Shown: positions 15,059 through 23,280, counted from the first letter of the stretch. The stretch: DNA of 64,000 nucleotides from Bdellovibrio bacteriovorus (GCF_002208115.1 NZ_CP020946.1:1984001-2048000), one strand, 5' to 3'. Notes: generated from the sequence alone by a model not told the origin. Numbers and translations are program-made.

Positions 15059-16594
15059 CTAGGCGGGTTTTTTAATCAGTATCTTTCTAAGACCTTCACG
15101 GGAAACACCCAGGCGACGGGCGGCCTCGGATTTGTTACCCAACGACCCTTGAATGGCCCGCTGGACAAAATCGGATTCAAATGCCTCACGTGCTTCGCGC
15201 AAGCTCAGGTTTTCATAACGTTTCAGCGAGTCTTCCTGAGAATCCGGAACCACGACTAATTGCGGCCGCGCCCTGAACTGGAAATCATCCGGCATCAACA
15301 ACGCCCGGTCACCGGCTGACAGACAGGCACTTTCAATTTTGTTTTCCAGCTCGCGAATATTTCCCGGCCAGTGATAGTCGATCAACCGCTCCAGGGCCTC
15401 GGGACTGATATTTTTAAGCTTCCAGCCGCGCTTGTTGTGCAGTTGTTCTAGGATCGCCTGAGCCAACTCAGGAATGTCTCCTTTGCGTTCTCGTAGTGAC
15501 GGGATCTGCAGATTCACCACGTTGATGCGATAGAACAGGTCTTCCCGGAATTTCTCCTGCTGGATCTGGGTTTCAATATGCTTGTTGGTCGCGCAGATCA
15601 AACGGAAGTCCACAGCCTTCGGAGATTCGGTGGACCCCAGTCTTTGCACTTTCCTTTCCTGCAAAACCCTTAAGAGCTTTGCCTGCATTTCCACCGGCAT
15701 TTCGCCGATTTCATCCAGGAACAGCGTGCCCCGGTGAGCCAGCTCAATCTGCCCCTGTCGAGCCACCGTGCCGGTCGCCGCCCCCTTGACCACCCCGAAG
15801 AGTTCAGCCTCGAACAGGGACTCTGGGATTGCCGCGCAGTTGATCGCGATAAAAGGTCCATCACGGCGGCTGGAATGATGATGCGCAAGTCTTGCGATCA
15901 CCTCTTTCCCGACCCCGCTTTCACCGGTGATCAGGATGTTGGAATCAGACTTTCCGAAGTCCTCGATATGATCATAGATCTTTTGCAATTCAGGAGCTTT
16001 CGAGTGCAGGCTGACCGAAGAAATACTTTTACGCCAGATGTTCTTGCGGTGCTCGATGGCCGATTCAGATTCTTCATTCTTCTGATGAACCTCATAGTTT
16101 TCAAAAGCCACGGCCGCCAGCATGGACAAAGCCTCCAGCGCGTGCTGGTCTGATTCATCAAAGTCCCCGTCGGCTTTATTTAAAACCTCGATCACCCCGA
16201 TGACCTTGCCATCTTTCCAGTGCAAGGGAACAGCCAGAACCTTCTCCGTCTGATAGCCCGTCTTGCTGTCGACACCCAGATAGAAGTCGCTGTCCTGAGC
16301 CACGCAGTTTGAGAAATGACTTTTGCGGGTTCGGAAAACTTTCCCGGCAATTCCCTGATCTGTATTGATCACGATCGTCTGATTGCGGATGCCGGTCGCA
16401 ATATAGCTATTCAGATATTTGAAGTGTTGTTCCAGGTTGATTTGCGAGTCAAAGAAGATGGTCCCGCGATCGGCACCAGTAGCCTGAATACACAGATCCA
16501 AAATTCGCGAAATGAGACTTTCCCCCGCCTGTTGTTCAAAGAAAATTTGCGCAGAGTCGCCTATAAACTTTAGAAGATCATGTGATTTTGACAT
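15059..16594 (-). CDS. GAF-AAA-Fis transcriptional activator with an altered GAFTGA loop
   Basis: A 511-residue NtrC-class activator (start MSKSHDLLKF). Order: GAF sensor (about residues 20-170, RGTIFFDSQ, KVLAVPL, GVIEVLNKADG); AAA+ domain with Walker A GESGVGKE, Walker B GTLFLDEIGEMP and the R-finger region; C-terminal Fis-type HTH (SEAARRLGVSREGLRKIL). The sigma-54 contact loop, normally GAFTGA, reads KGAATGTV, so the Phe that touches sigma-54 is Ala and the last Ala is Thr. The protein may therefore act without sigma-54 or with altered specificity. The ATG at 16594 has a weak site; a longer frame starts at 16651. Confidence 0.9.
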   Translation of the reverse strand: MSKSHDLLKFIGDSAQIFFEQQAGESLISRILDLCIQATGADRGTIFFDSQINLEQHFKYLNSYIATGIRNQTIVINTDQGIAGKVFRTRKSHFSNCVAQDSDFYLGVDSKTGYQTEKVLAVPLHWKDGKVIGVIEVLNKADGDFDESDQHALEALSMLAAVAFENYEVHQKNEESESAIEHRKNIWRKSISSVSLHSKAPELQKIYDHIEDFGKSDSNILITGESGVGKEVIARLAHHHSSRRDGPFIAINCAAIPESLFEAELFGVVKGAATGTVARQGQIELAHRGTLFLDEIGEMPVEMQAKLLRVLQERKVQRLGSTESPKAVDFRLICATNKHIETQIQQEKFREDLFYRINVVNLQIPSLRERKGDIPELAQAILEQLHNKRGWKLKNISPEALERLIDYHWPGNIRELENKIESACLSAGDRALLMPDDFQFRARPQLVVVPDSQEDSLKRYENLSLREAREAFESDFVQRAIQGSLGNKSEAARRLGVSREGLRKILIKKPA

Positions 16595-16606
16595 GTTCTT
16601 GTTATC

Positions 16607-16671
16607 GGCAGGTCCTGCCAACCAAAGTAGGCTGCCAACTGCACTTTCCACATTTAAGCCACCAATTGTGG
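16607..16671 (-). promoter_or_regulatory. Upstream region of the activator gene with repeated operator-like sites
   Basis: On the minus strand this region reads a CCACAATTGGTGG element (16671-16659), then two GTTGGCAG copies about 18 bp apart, the second joined to the 13-bp palindrome GGCAGGACCTGCC (16619-16607). These lie 13-77 bp before the ATG at 16594. No convincing -24/-12 sigma-54 promoter is visible. Confidence 0.45.
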
Positions 16672-16773
16672 GCGTTCCATTTTAAGACCTAAAAGTTTTC
16701 AAGCCCTTACAGATCGGCCCGGGATTAGCAGTTTAAGTTCATGAAACTTTGGAAATAAACAAAAGGAATAAAT

Positions 16774-16956
16774 ATGAATAAAGAAAACATCCCCCAACAA
16801 TTAGATCGCATGGACCGCGAACTGAGATTCCTGTGGCAGGAAGCCCACGAAGAAACCGTTCAAAGCATCAAAGAACGAAAGCTGAAGCAATACTATGAAC
16901 TGTTCAAAGCCTACAAAAAACAAAAGCAGTTTCTGACCGCTCTTGAGGCCAAATAA
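16774..16956 (+). CDS. 60-residue charged helical protein
   Basis: The product is a run of charged residues predicted to form one or two long helices (LDRMDRELRFLWQEAHEE, KLKQYYELFKAYKKQKQF), with a regular heptad-like spacing of Leu and Tyr consistent with a coiled coil. AAAGGAATAAAT precedes the ATG. It is divergent from the activator gene. No family is recognised; it could be a small adaptor or a DNA/RNA-binding helper, but nothing in the sequence proves this. Confidence 0.6.
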   Translation: MNKENIPQQLDRMDRELRFLWQEAHEETVQSIKERKLKQYYELFKAYKKQKQFLTALEAK

Positions 16957-17017
16957 TGAGCACGGTTCATGCACTTTAGACGACTGATTGAGTTTAAATT
17001 AAAACAAAGGTTGTCTT

Positions 17018-17434
17018 ATGAGAGCGTCGATTGCCGCTTTTTGTCTATTGGCTATTTCTTCTACATCCCTGGCTTCCACGGTGAAGGTCATGGATCTGGG
17101 GTTCAATTGCGAACCTTCCGTTTCGGATGTGTTTTGTCTGGAGCAGGCCAAGAAACCTAATTCAGGATACCTGAACGGAAAAGTCAAAAGCGCCACGCTG
17201 GTCAGCAACGCCGACTTTTACAACAAGTCCGGGGACTTGATCAATGCCTCCCCGGCGATCGTCGTCGTCACTGAAAAAGGCAAAATCGTTCTGACCAAAG
17301 AAAGCGCCCTTCGCCTGGGCATGACCATGGGTGATTTGCTGAATGAATTCGCTTCCCCAAAGTCGAACATCATTCTTCGCTATAACGACGACAGCAGAAT
17401 CTTAGGATTGGTCTTAGCCATCGAGAAAAAATAA
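17018..17434 (+). CDS. Small secreted protein of unknown function
   Basis: The 138-residue product begins with a signal peptide (MRASIAAFCLLAISSTSLAS) and has a mature domain with two cysteines (FNCEPS and VFCLEQ) ten residues apart. The later part (IVVVTEKGKIVLTKESALRL) is beta-rich. An AAAGG lies upstream of the ATG. It follows the 60-residue protein by about 60 bp and may share its transcript. No family recognised. Confidence 0.7.
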   Translation: MRASIAAFCLLAISSTSLASTVKVMDLGFNCEPSVSDVFCLEQAKKPNSGYLNGKVKSATLVSNADFYNKSGDLINASPAIVVVTEKGKIVLTKESALRLGMTMGDLLNEFASPKSNIILRYNDDSRILGLVLAIEKK

Positions 17435-17452
17435 GTCCGCGCCGGTCCAATT

Positions 17453-17511
17453 GACTAAATTGCTTTAGTCCTCAGTAAGTTTCGGGGTCATATTCTGCGC
17501 CCCAGAAACTT
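17453..17511 (+). repeat. Two adjacent stem-loops after the secreted-protein gene
   Basis: GACTAA-N6-TTAGTC (17453-17470) is followed by a strong hairpin, AAGTTTCGGGG pairing with CCCC-A-GAAACTT (17477-17511). No T-run follows. They probably mark the 3' end of the 17018 transcript. Confidence 0.5.
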
Positions 17512-17620
17512 GCTTCCAAAGGCACAAACCCGCCGTCTCTACCTGAGACATGAAAATGAAAAAAAACTCAATAGATCCTTAATAACTAATTAAAGCCGAA
17601 TAAAAGTCCGAAAAGAAAGC

Positions 17621-20242
17621 ATGGACGTATCTGGAACTTTGTACACCTATTTGCGTGCTTTTCTATTATATTTGGGAACCGTCTTCGTTTTTGCTGGCTG
17701 CACTCTCAGTGCGAGCTTTACCGATTTAACAGGCACAGCCGAAGCCCCCTCCGCTCCCTCCGGAAGCAACTTTTTAGGACAACTATCAAAAACCAGCGCA
17801 ATAAACTGGAGTTATGAATTCGACGCCGCTGAATCATTGGAACGCGCCATCCTGAGTGCCTCGGGCGACAGAATTGTCGCTGCTGTAGTGAATAGTGGAC
17901 CCGTCGTGATGCGAATTCGCCCTGACGGCAGTGTCAACACGGCGTTTGGTAACAATGGTCTAATCTCGCTACCAACCGTTCCAACATACAACGGATTCAA
18001 CGCGATCTATGTCAGTGAGGACTCCAATCAAAACATTCTTGTGGGCTGGAGTCTGGAAGGTGACTGGAATGCCAACGGACGTAACTACGCCATTGCGATA
18101 GCCAGATTTAGTTCATCTGGAAGCCTTGACCTCAACTTTGGCAACAGCGGACTTTTCGTTTTTGAGCTACCCGAGCCGATCTATGTCAGAGGAATTCTGG
18201 CGGATGCCTCAGGATACTTCATAATAGGTCCCGGCAACTTTAATGGCACTGGATACCTAGGGTATATCTTTAAAATTAAAGAAGACGGTACGTTTGACAC
18301 CAACTACGCTAACAATGGCCGACTGATTTTCAATCCTCCCGTTGTCGCTGGGGAGAATTTTCGGGATATGCATTTGAGTGCCGCATCTATTGCTCCCGAT
18401 AGTTCACTCTATGTCACCGGGCAGATATATGGCGACATTTCGGGATACTCTGGTGTAATCTACAAAGTTCTAGCTACGGGCGCCATCGACGTTACCTGGG
18501 GTAATTCAGGCCTTGTACGCTATGACAGCCCCGCCCAGGCCTGGGACACATTCCACGACATCAAAATTCACGACAATAAAATTTATATCGCAGGCGAAGG
18601 CCCCAACTTCCCAGATCTGGATGGAGTTATCTTGCGATACAATCTTAATGGCACATTAGATAACACTTTTGACGGCGACGGCGTACAAAGGTTAAAAGAC
18701 GTCGCGGGATTTGGCGGTGGAGCCGACTATGCGAGAATATTGGCTATCGACTCTGCAGGAAACATATTCATCCACGGCACCTCTCTGGACGCTGCCGATT
18801 CAAATTACACCTTTATCGCCAAGCTTTTACCCAATGGAAGCCTTGACGCCTCTTATGGAATCGCCGGAATCGCATTTATAGATTTCGAAAGAGAAGCCTG
18901 GGACTATCCCCGTGCTGCCGTCTTCAACAGTGACGAATCCATTACAGTTTTCAATAATTCCATCATCAGAGATGCATCGATGAACCAAAAAGGCAATCTG
19001 GTTTCTGCAAAGCTTTTAACCTCAGGAACCATGGACAATACGTATGGAGATAACGGATTCAAAGAAAACTCTGAAAAGTACCTGCAGAAAGTCAACTTGG
19101 AGCCAACGCACTCACAATTCCATGATGGCGCATTTTATGCCGTTTACTCTGCACAGACCGGCAATGACGGCCCTGTTTTGGTAATTCATAAAACACTTCC
19201 CAATGGAAACTCAGACACAACTTTTGGTGACTCAGGATTCTTCGTTGTCAAAAGAGTTCTCGCGGCAAAGATGATCATCAGTGATGGCATCTATTTGTTG
19301 GCCGATTACTTTGACAGCAATTCTAACGAATTAAGCCTCAGAATCTTTAAGTACTCGGTTGATGGCAGTCCGGATTCTAACTTTGGCGTCGGAGGCATCA
19401 TGGAACTGCCCTGGGACGAGGACTTCGAGACCTCAACCAGAAACGGTCAAATGGCGATGGGACCTGATCTACATCTGTATGTGACAGCATATATCTTTGA
19501 TATTGCTAACGGAGAACCTCATACCGCCCTTTGGAAAGTCCACTCGCAGACCGGAGCGCCCTGGGAAGATCCCCAAACATCAAAAACGATTAAGATCCTT
19601 GCACCCGCAGACAATGGGCGCAGTAACGATCCCACGATCATAGTGGATGATATCCATAACAAGGTTTACCTTATGAGTGGCGACGCACCGGGAAGCGAGA
19701 CCATGATCATACGACGGTATAATTTAGACCTCTCTCCGGACACAGACTTCAATTCAACTGGAGCTCTTGCAGAAACTGAATTTTCCGGACAATTTACAGA
19801 ATTCGTTGAGATCAACAAGATACATCTGTTCAATGGCGATCTTTATGTTTCGGTCTATGAACAAAACGAAGACTTTGGGGTGAGTGCTTTAGTGAAGCTT
19901 ACGAACACAGGCGCGGTGGACACGAGTTTTGGAGAAGATGGCCTTGTGCACCCGGGTGGAAATCTAACAGACAGAATCTGGCATAGTGCCGATTTTTATT
20001 ACGACGAAGTCCGAAAGAACATTATTGCTGCTAACTACACAGAAACTGAAGACGAGAACTTCTTAATGTCCTTCAGCCAAATAAATATCACTTCAGCACC
20101 AGTATCGACCACATTTGTGACCGGGGTGGCGAATCCCGTATATTTTAACAATTGCTCTTTCTCAAGTATTCACGGCCTACACTGCATAAGAAACGAATGG
20201 AGTCCTAGCAAAACAGAAACCTCACTGTCGATATTTAAATAA
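17621..20242 (+). CDS. Delta-60 repeat lipoprotein
   Basis: An 873-residue surface lipoprotein. The signal ends in VFVFAGC (lipobox Cys27), followed by a Ser/Pro-rich linker. The rest contains about eleven delta-60 repeats, each marked by a 'G-x-x-D-x-x-[FYW]-G-x-x-G' core: GSVNTAFGNNG, GSLDLNFGNSG, GTFDTNYANNG, GAIDVTWGNSG, GTLDNTFDGDG, GSLDASYGIAG, GTMDNTYGDNG, GNSDTTFGDSG, GSPDSNFGVGG, LSPDTDFNSTG and GAVDTSFGEDG. Such repeats build beta-propellers. The base composition looks more AT-rich than its neighbours, with codons such as CTA, AAT and AGA more frequent, which may mean transfer. The ribosome binding site is weak. Confidence 0.85.
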   Translation: MDVSGTLYTYLRAFLLYLGTVFVFAGCTLSASFTDLTGTAEAPSAPSGSNFLGQLSKTSAINWSYEFDAAESLERAILSASGDRIVAAVVNSGPVVMRIRPDGSVNTAFGNNGLISLPTVPTYNGFNAIYVSEDSNQNILVGWSLEGDWNANGRNYAIAIARFSSSGSLDLNFGNSGLFVFELPEPIYVRGILADASGYFIIGPGNFNGTGYLGYIFKIKEDGTFDTNYANNGRLIFNPPVVAGENFRDMHLSAASIAPDSSLYVTGQIYGDISGYSGVIYKVLATGAIDVTWGNSGLVRYDSPAQAWDTFHDIKIHDNKIYIAGEGPNFPDLDGVILRYNLNGTLDNTFDGDGVQRLKDVAGFGGGADYARILAIDSAGNIFIHGTSLDAADSNYTFIAKLLPNGSLDASYGIAGIAFIDFEREAWDYPRAAVFNSDESITVFNNSIIRDASMNQKGNLVSAKLLTSGTMDNTYGDNGFKENSEKYLQKVNLEPTHSQFHDGAFYAVYSAQTGNDGPVLVIHKTLPNGNSDTTFGDSGFFVVKRVLAAKMIISDGIYLLADYFDSNSNELSLRIFKYSVDGSPDSNFGVGGIMELPWDEDFETSTRNGQMAMGPDLHLYVTAYIFDIANGEPHTALWKVHSQTGAPWEDPQTSKTIKILAPADNGRSNDPTIIVDDIHNKVYLMSGDAPGSETMIIRRYNLDLSPDTDFNSTGALAETEFSGQFTEFVEINKIHLFNGDLYVSVYEQNEDFGVSALVKLTNTGAVDTSFGEDGLVHPGGNLTDRIWHSADFYYDEVRKNIIAANYTETEDENFLMSFSQINITSAPVSTTFVTGVANPVYFNNCSFSSIHGLHCIRNEWSPSKTETSLSIFK

Positions 20243-20268
20243 TGATCGCAGGAGAGGACTCATACGGA

Positions 20269-20355
20269 GTTTTCTGCCGTCGGCAGAAAACGACAAAACC
20301 CAAAACGAAAATCGAAGGCGGGAAACTTCAGAAACTACTCCTGCGAAGCAGGAGT
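20269..20355. repeat. Two perfect stem-loops downstream of the delta-60 lipoprotein
   Basis: GTTTTCTGCC-GTC-GGCAGAAAAC (20269-20291) and ACTCCTGC-GAA-GCAGGAGT (20337-20355) are two perfect hairpins with 3-base loops, 45 bases apart, in a region without a gene. Neither has a T-run. Confidence 0.7.
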
Positions 20356-20370
20356 GCAGACAGATAAAAT

Positions 20371-20398
20371 AAAAAAAGCCGACAGTTGTCGGCTCTTT
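20371..20398. terminator. Bidirectional rho-independent terminator
   Basis: GCCGAC-N4-GTCGGC (20378-20393) has an A-run before it and TCTTTTT after it, so it can end both the delta-60 gene (plus) and the tRNA-Leu transcript (minus). Confidence 0.85.
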
Positions 20399-20403
20399 TT
20401 ATT

Positions 20404-20490
20404 TGGTGCGCGAGGGGGGACTTGAACCCCCACAGCCTTGCGGCCACAGGCTTCTGAGACCTGCGTGTCTACCAATTCCACCACCCGCGC
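20404..20490 (-). tRNA. tRNA-Leu (anticodon CAG)
   Basis: On the minus strand the 87-nt sequence runs from GCGCGGG to CTCGCGCACCA. The anticodon loop CTCAGAA between CAGGT and GCCTG gives CAG. The acceptor stem pairs with one G-T pair, the long variable arm is present (class II), the T-loop reads GTTCAAGTC, and the CCA end is encoded. Confidence 0.95.
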
Positions 20491-20595
20491 GTTGGAATGA
20501 AGAACTATCTTGTACGCTTTCCCACACTTTGAAAACAGTTTTCGCAGAAGGTCATAAAAGGATTTCCAAGTTGCCCAAGTTTTAGGCTTTTAGAC

Positions 20596-22062
20596 TCACC
20601 AATACCCCAAAACCTTCCACCAGATCGCACAACCTCCGGCAAAAATCAGCAGATTCAGAAGTGTCACCACAAAGCCCCACTTCCACCACTCTCCCATTGT
20701 CACATATCCAGCACCAAACAGCACCGGAGCCGACCCTGTCCCGTAGTGGGTTAAAGAGGCACACAACGAGGAAGCAAAGCCCAGAAACAGACCAAACATC
20801 AATGGCGGAGCCCCCAAGGCCACGCCCACCCCAAAGAACGACGCAAACAGTGCCGAGATGTGAGCCGTATTACTGGCAAAGAAGTAATGAATGAACACAT
20901 AAAGCAGAACCAAAATAGCGGCCGCTTCCATCCACCCCAGACCCCAATGCGCGATCGAGGATTCGACGGTTTTAGAGAACCAGGCCACCACGCCCAGTTT
21001 GTTCAGGAACGTCGCCATCATCACCAGGGACGAGAACCAGGTCACTGTGTCCCAGGCGCCTTTTTCCTTCAAAAGGTCATCCCAGGTAAGGACTCCACTA
21101 AACAGAAGCACCCCAAGCCCCACAAACGCTCCAGCGGTTGCATCCACCTTGAACAGAGGATCTGACGACAACAACTCAGGTCCGCCTGCCCAGATGAACA
21201 GAAGCAGGAAGAAGACACCAATCAGAATCTTTTCGTCCAGTCGGAGCGGCCCCAGCTCTTGCAATTTTTTATTGGCATAACCAGCCGCATCCGGAGTTTC
21301 TTTGATTTGCGGAGGATAAAGCTTAAACAACACCCACGGGATGATCAAAATCGCCAGCAGACCCGGCACAAAAGCTGCCATCGCCCACTGCGCCCAGGAC
21401 ACATCGATCTTGGCAATATCCCGAATCCCCGCCGTCACTAAAGGATTGGGCGCGGTCGCCGTGATGAACATCGCCGACGTGATCACGTTGATCTGATAGG
21501 CCACCAAAGTCAGGAACGCGCCGACCTTCAAACGAGTCGCCTCATCCGGAAGTGACCCCATGGATTCTGAGATGGAGCGATTGATGGGATAAAGAACACC
21601 ACCGCCACGAGCGGTGTTGCTTGGCATAACCGGAGAAAGCACCAGTTCAGCAAAAGACAGCCCGTAACTGATCCCCAGGGTCTTTTTCCCAATGGCGCGA
21701 ACAAAGTAATAAGCCACGCGGGAACCAAGACCGGTCTTAATGAAAGCGCGGGAAATAAAGAACGAAATACCAATCAGCCAGATCAGGGTGTTGGAATACC
21801 CACTGAGCGCATCGCCCATGGCTTTACCAGGATTTCCGGGATTGGTGACTTGAGTGATACCCACCAGCAGGATCCCGATCATGGCGGCACCTCCGATCGG
21901 AAGCGCTTTACCGATGATGGCGGTGATGGTGCCTACGAAGATCCCCAGCAAGCGCCAGGCGTTGATGTCCACCCCTTCCGGCGGAGAAATCACGAACCAG
22001 AAAAGACAGGTCACAAGAAATGCAATAACGGCCGGTACAATCTTCACATGAGGTAGCTTCAT
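20596..22062 (-). CDS. DASS-family (SLC13-type) dicarboxylate/anion:sodium symporter
   Basis: A 488-residue membrane protein with about 11-12 helices. It carries the two inverted-repeat SNT signatures of the DASS family, PSNTARGGGV and ASNTAHISAL, which bind sodium and substrate carboxylates, plus TATAPNPL and the conserved GTGSAPVLFGAGY near the end. Homologues import C4-dicarboxylates, citrate, malate/2-oxoglutarate or sulphate. The ATG at 22062 has GGGG 6 bases upstream; another ATG 6 bases earlier and a longer N-terminal extension are possible but have no site. A 22-residue hydrophobic peptide is encoded just upstream on the same strand. Confidence 0.87.
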   Translation of the reverse strand: MKLPHVKIVPAVIAFLVTCLFWFVISPPEGVDINAWRLLGIFVGTITAIIGKALPIGGAAMIGILLVGITQVTNPGNPGKAMGDALSGYSNTLIWLIGISFFISRAFIKTGLGSRVAYYFVRAIGKKTLGISYGLSFAELVLSPVMPSNTARGGGVLYPINRSISESMGSLPDEATRLKVGAFLTLVAYQINVITSAMFITATAPNPLVTAGIRDIAKIDVSWAQWAMAAFVPGLLAILIIPWVLFKLYPPQIKETPDAAGYANKKLQELGPLRLDEKILIGVFFLLLFIWAGGPELLSSDPLFKVDATAGAFVGLGVLLFSGVLTWDDLLKEKGAWDTVTWFSSLVMMATFLNKLGVVAWFSKTVESSIAHWGLGWMEAAAILVLLYVFIHYFFASNTAHISALFASFFGVGVALGAPPLMFGLFLGFASSLCASLTHYGTGSAPVLFGAGYVTMGEWWKWGFVVTLLNLLIFAGGCAIWWKVLGYW

Positions 22063-22147
22063 CCACATCCCCGGTTTGAAATTTGCAAACAGGATATGCT
22101 TTAAGCACCTTTCGCGCCAGCAGGAAAACACCAAAACTGTGCAATCT

Positions 22148-22216
22148 TTACCAAAAAGCCGTGGACAAAAACAGCAGAACCAGCAGCACGGAAACAGATG
22201 ATTTCAAAGATTTCAT
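22148..22216 (-). CDS. Possible 22-residue hydrophobic peptide
   Basis: From the ATG at 22216 the frame reads MKSLKSSVSVLLVLL then FLSTAFW and stops. It resembles a bare signal peptide or a small membrane peptide of the type I toxin kind: two Lys, a Val/Leu core, and a Trp end. GAAGGTGG lies 4-10 bases before the ATG. The 22063-22441 interval holds only this peptide and the inverted repeat at 22325-22360. Confidence 0.4.
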   Translation of the reverse strand: MKSLKSSVSVLLVLLFLSTAFW

Positions 22217-22324
22217 AGGCCACCTTCGGGAGGCAAAAACACCGTCTTATCGCATTTAATGAGCCTCCATCACGCAACTGAGCTGTCCTTGCAATTCTTA
22301 CTTAAGTGTCTAGATTCACGACAG

Positions 22325-22360
22325 GTTCCAAAATCGGAATCTCATGGAAACTTTTGGAAC
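22325..22360. promoter_or_regulatory. Perfect inverted repeat GTTCCAAAA-N18-TTTTGGAAC
   Basis: A perfect 9-bp inverted repeat lies about 80 bp before the TIGR02147 gene at 22442. Its outer GTTCC/GGAAC arms match those at 8229-8253 in front of another TIGR02147 gene. Confidence 0.6.
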
Positions 22361-22441
22361 AAAATGCAGGACTAGAGTCACTCCTCTAGATGACACAGCG
22401 AAATTCAGATATATAAAGGGCGTCACAAAAGAGGAGCTCTT

Positions 22442-23245
22442 ATGACCAAAAAACATCATTACAGAGACTTTATCCTGAAAGAACTTGAACGTCGCCAGCG
22501 CAAAAATCCTTCTTATTCTCTTCGCGCATTTTCCCGTGACCTGGAAGTTCCATGCTCTCGCCTGTCTGAGATCCTGAATGGCAAAGTCGGCTTGTCCGAA
22601 AGCCGCGCCGTGAATCTGGCAACCAAACTGAACCTTTCCCCTTCCGAGCGCGAATTCTTCGTGGATCTGGCTTTGTCAGAGCATGCGCGCAGCGCGGTTC
22701 TTCGTGAAATGGCTTTACAGCGTGTAAACGCCCGTGAAGAAGCTTTTGAGAAAATCGGTGAAGACCAATTTGCAGTGATTTCTGACTGGTACTATTCAGC
22801 CATCACGCAGATTCTGCAATTGAAAGACTTTGATCCGACAGTTGAAAACATCGCACAACGCCTGGGCCTGACTCTGGATGTGGCCGAAAAAGCCATCGAA
22901 CGCCTTGAAGCCATGAAGCTGGTTGAAAAGAACGCCGAAGGCAAGTGGTCCTCTAGCGATGCGAAGTATTCATCCACCTATGGCAGCTCTTCCGTGGCGG
23001 CCCGCAATTACTTCCTGCAAATGCAAACCAAAGCCACAGAGGCCATGAGTGCGGATAACAAACGCCGCTGGGACATGGGTTGCACGATGGTTCCAACCAA
23101 CCGTGAAAAAGCCAAAGAAGTGGCTGCAAAAATCCGCCAGTTCCGCCTGGAAGTGATGCAAGAGCTGCAAAACATCGACAACAAAGATGCCCTGTTTGCC
23201 CTTTCAACAAGCTTCTTTGAAATGACAGACGTACAACCCCACTAA
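22442..23245 (+). CDS. TIGR02147/DUF4423 family regulator (fourth copy)
   Basis: A 267-residue family member with a strong ribosome binding site (AAAGAGGAGCTCTT). The N-terminal HTH is SYSLRAFSRDLEVPCSRLSE with ILNGKVGLSE; the middle has ISDWYYSAITQILQLKDFD and IAQRLGLTLDVAEKAIE; the end has RRWDMGCTMVPTNREKA and LFALSTSFFEMT. It is the only one of the four closed by its own strong terminator, so it is monocistronic. T-rich codon endings in its 5' part suggest good expression. Inferred DNA-binding regulator; the inverted repeat upstream may be an autoregulatory site. Confidence 0.87.
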   Translation: MTKKHHYRDFILKELERRQRKNPSYSLRAFSRDLEVPCSRLSEILNGKVGLSESRAVNLATKLNLSPSEREFFVDLALSEHARSAVLREMALQRVNAREEAFEKIGEDQFAVISDWYYSAITQILQLKDFDPTVENIAQRLGLTLDVAEKAIERLEAMKLVEKNAEGKWSSSDAKYSSTYGSSSVAARNYFLQMQTKATEAMSADNKRRWDMGCTMVPTNREKAKEVAAKIRQFRLEVMQELQNIDNKDALFALSTSFFEMTDVQPH

Positions 23246-23253
23246 ATAAAAAA

Positions 23254-23280
23254 GGCGCAGGAGACTGCGCCTTTTCTTTT
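23254..23280 (+). terminator. Rho-independent terminator
   Basis: GGCGCAG-GAGA-CTGCGCC (23254-23271) followed by TTTTCTTTTT, closing the TIGR02147 gene. Confidence 0.9.

Noticed and set aside
16594-16680. Sigma-54 (-24/-12) promoter before the activator
   Set aside because: TGGC-type boxes exist, but no downstream GC element at the required 10-bp distance was found.
20403-20585. 60-codon plus-strand frame over the tRNA-Leu region
   Set aside because: It is the reverse strand of tRNA-Leu.
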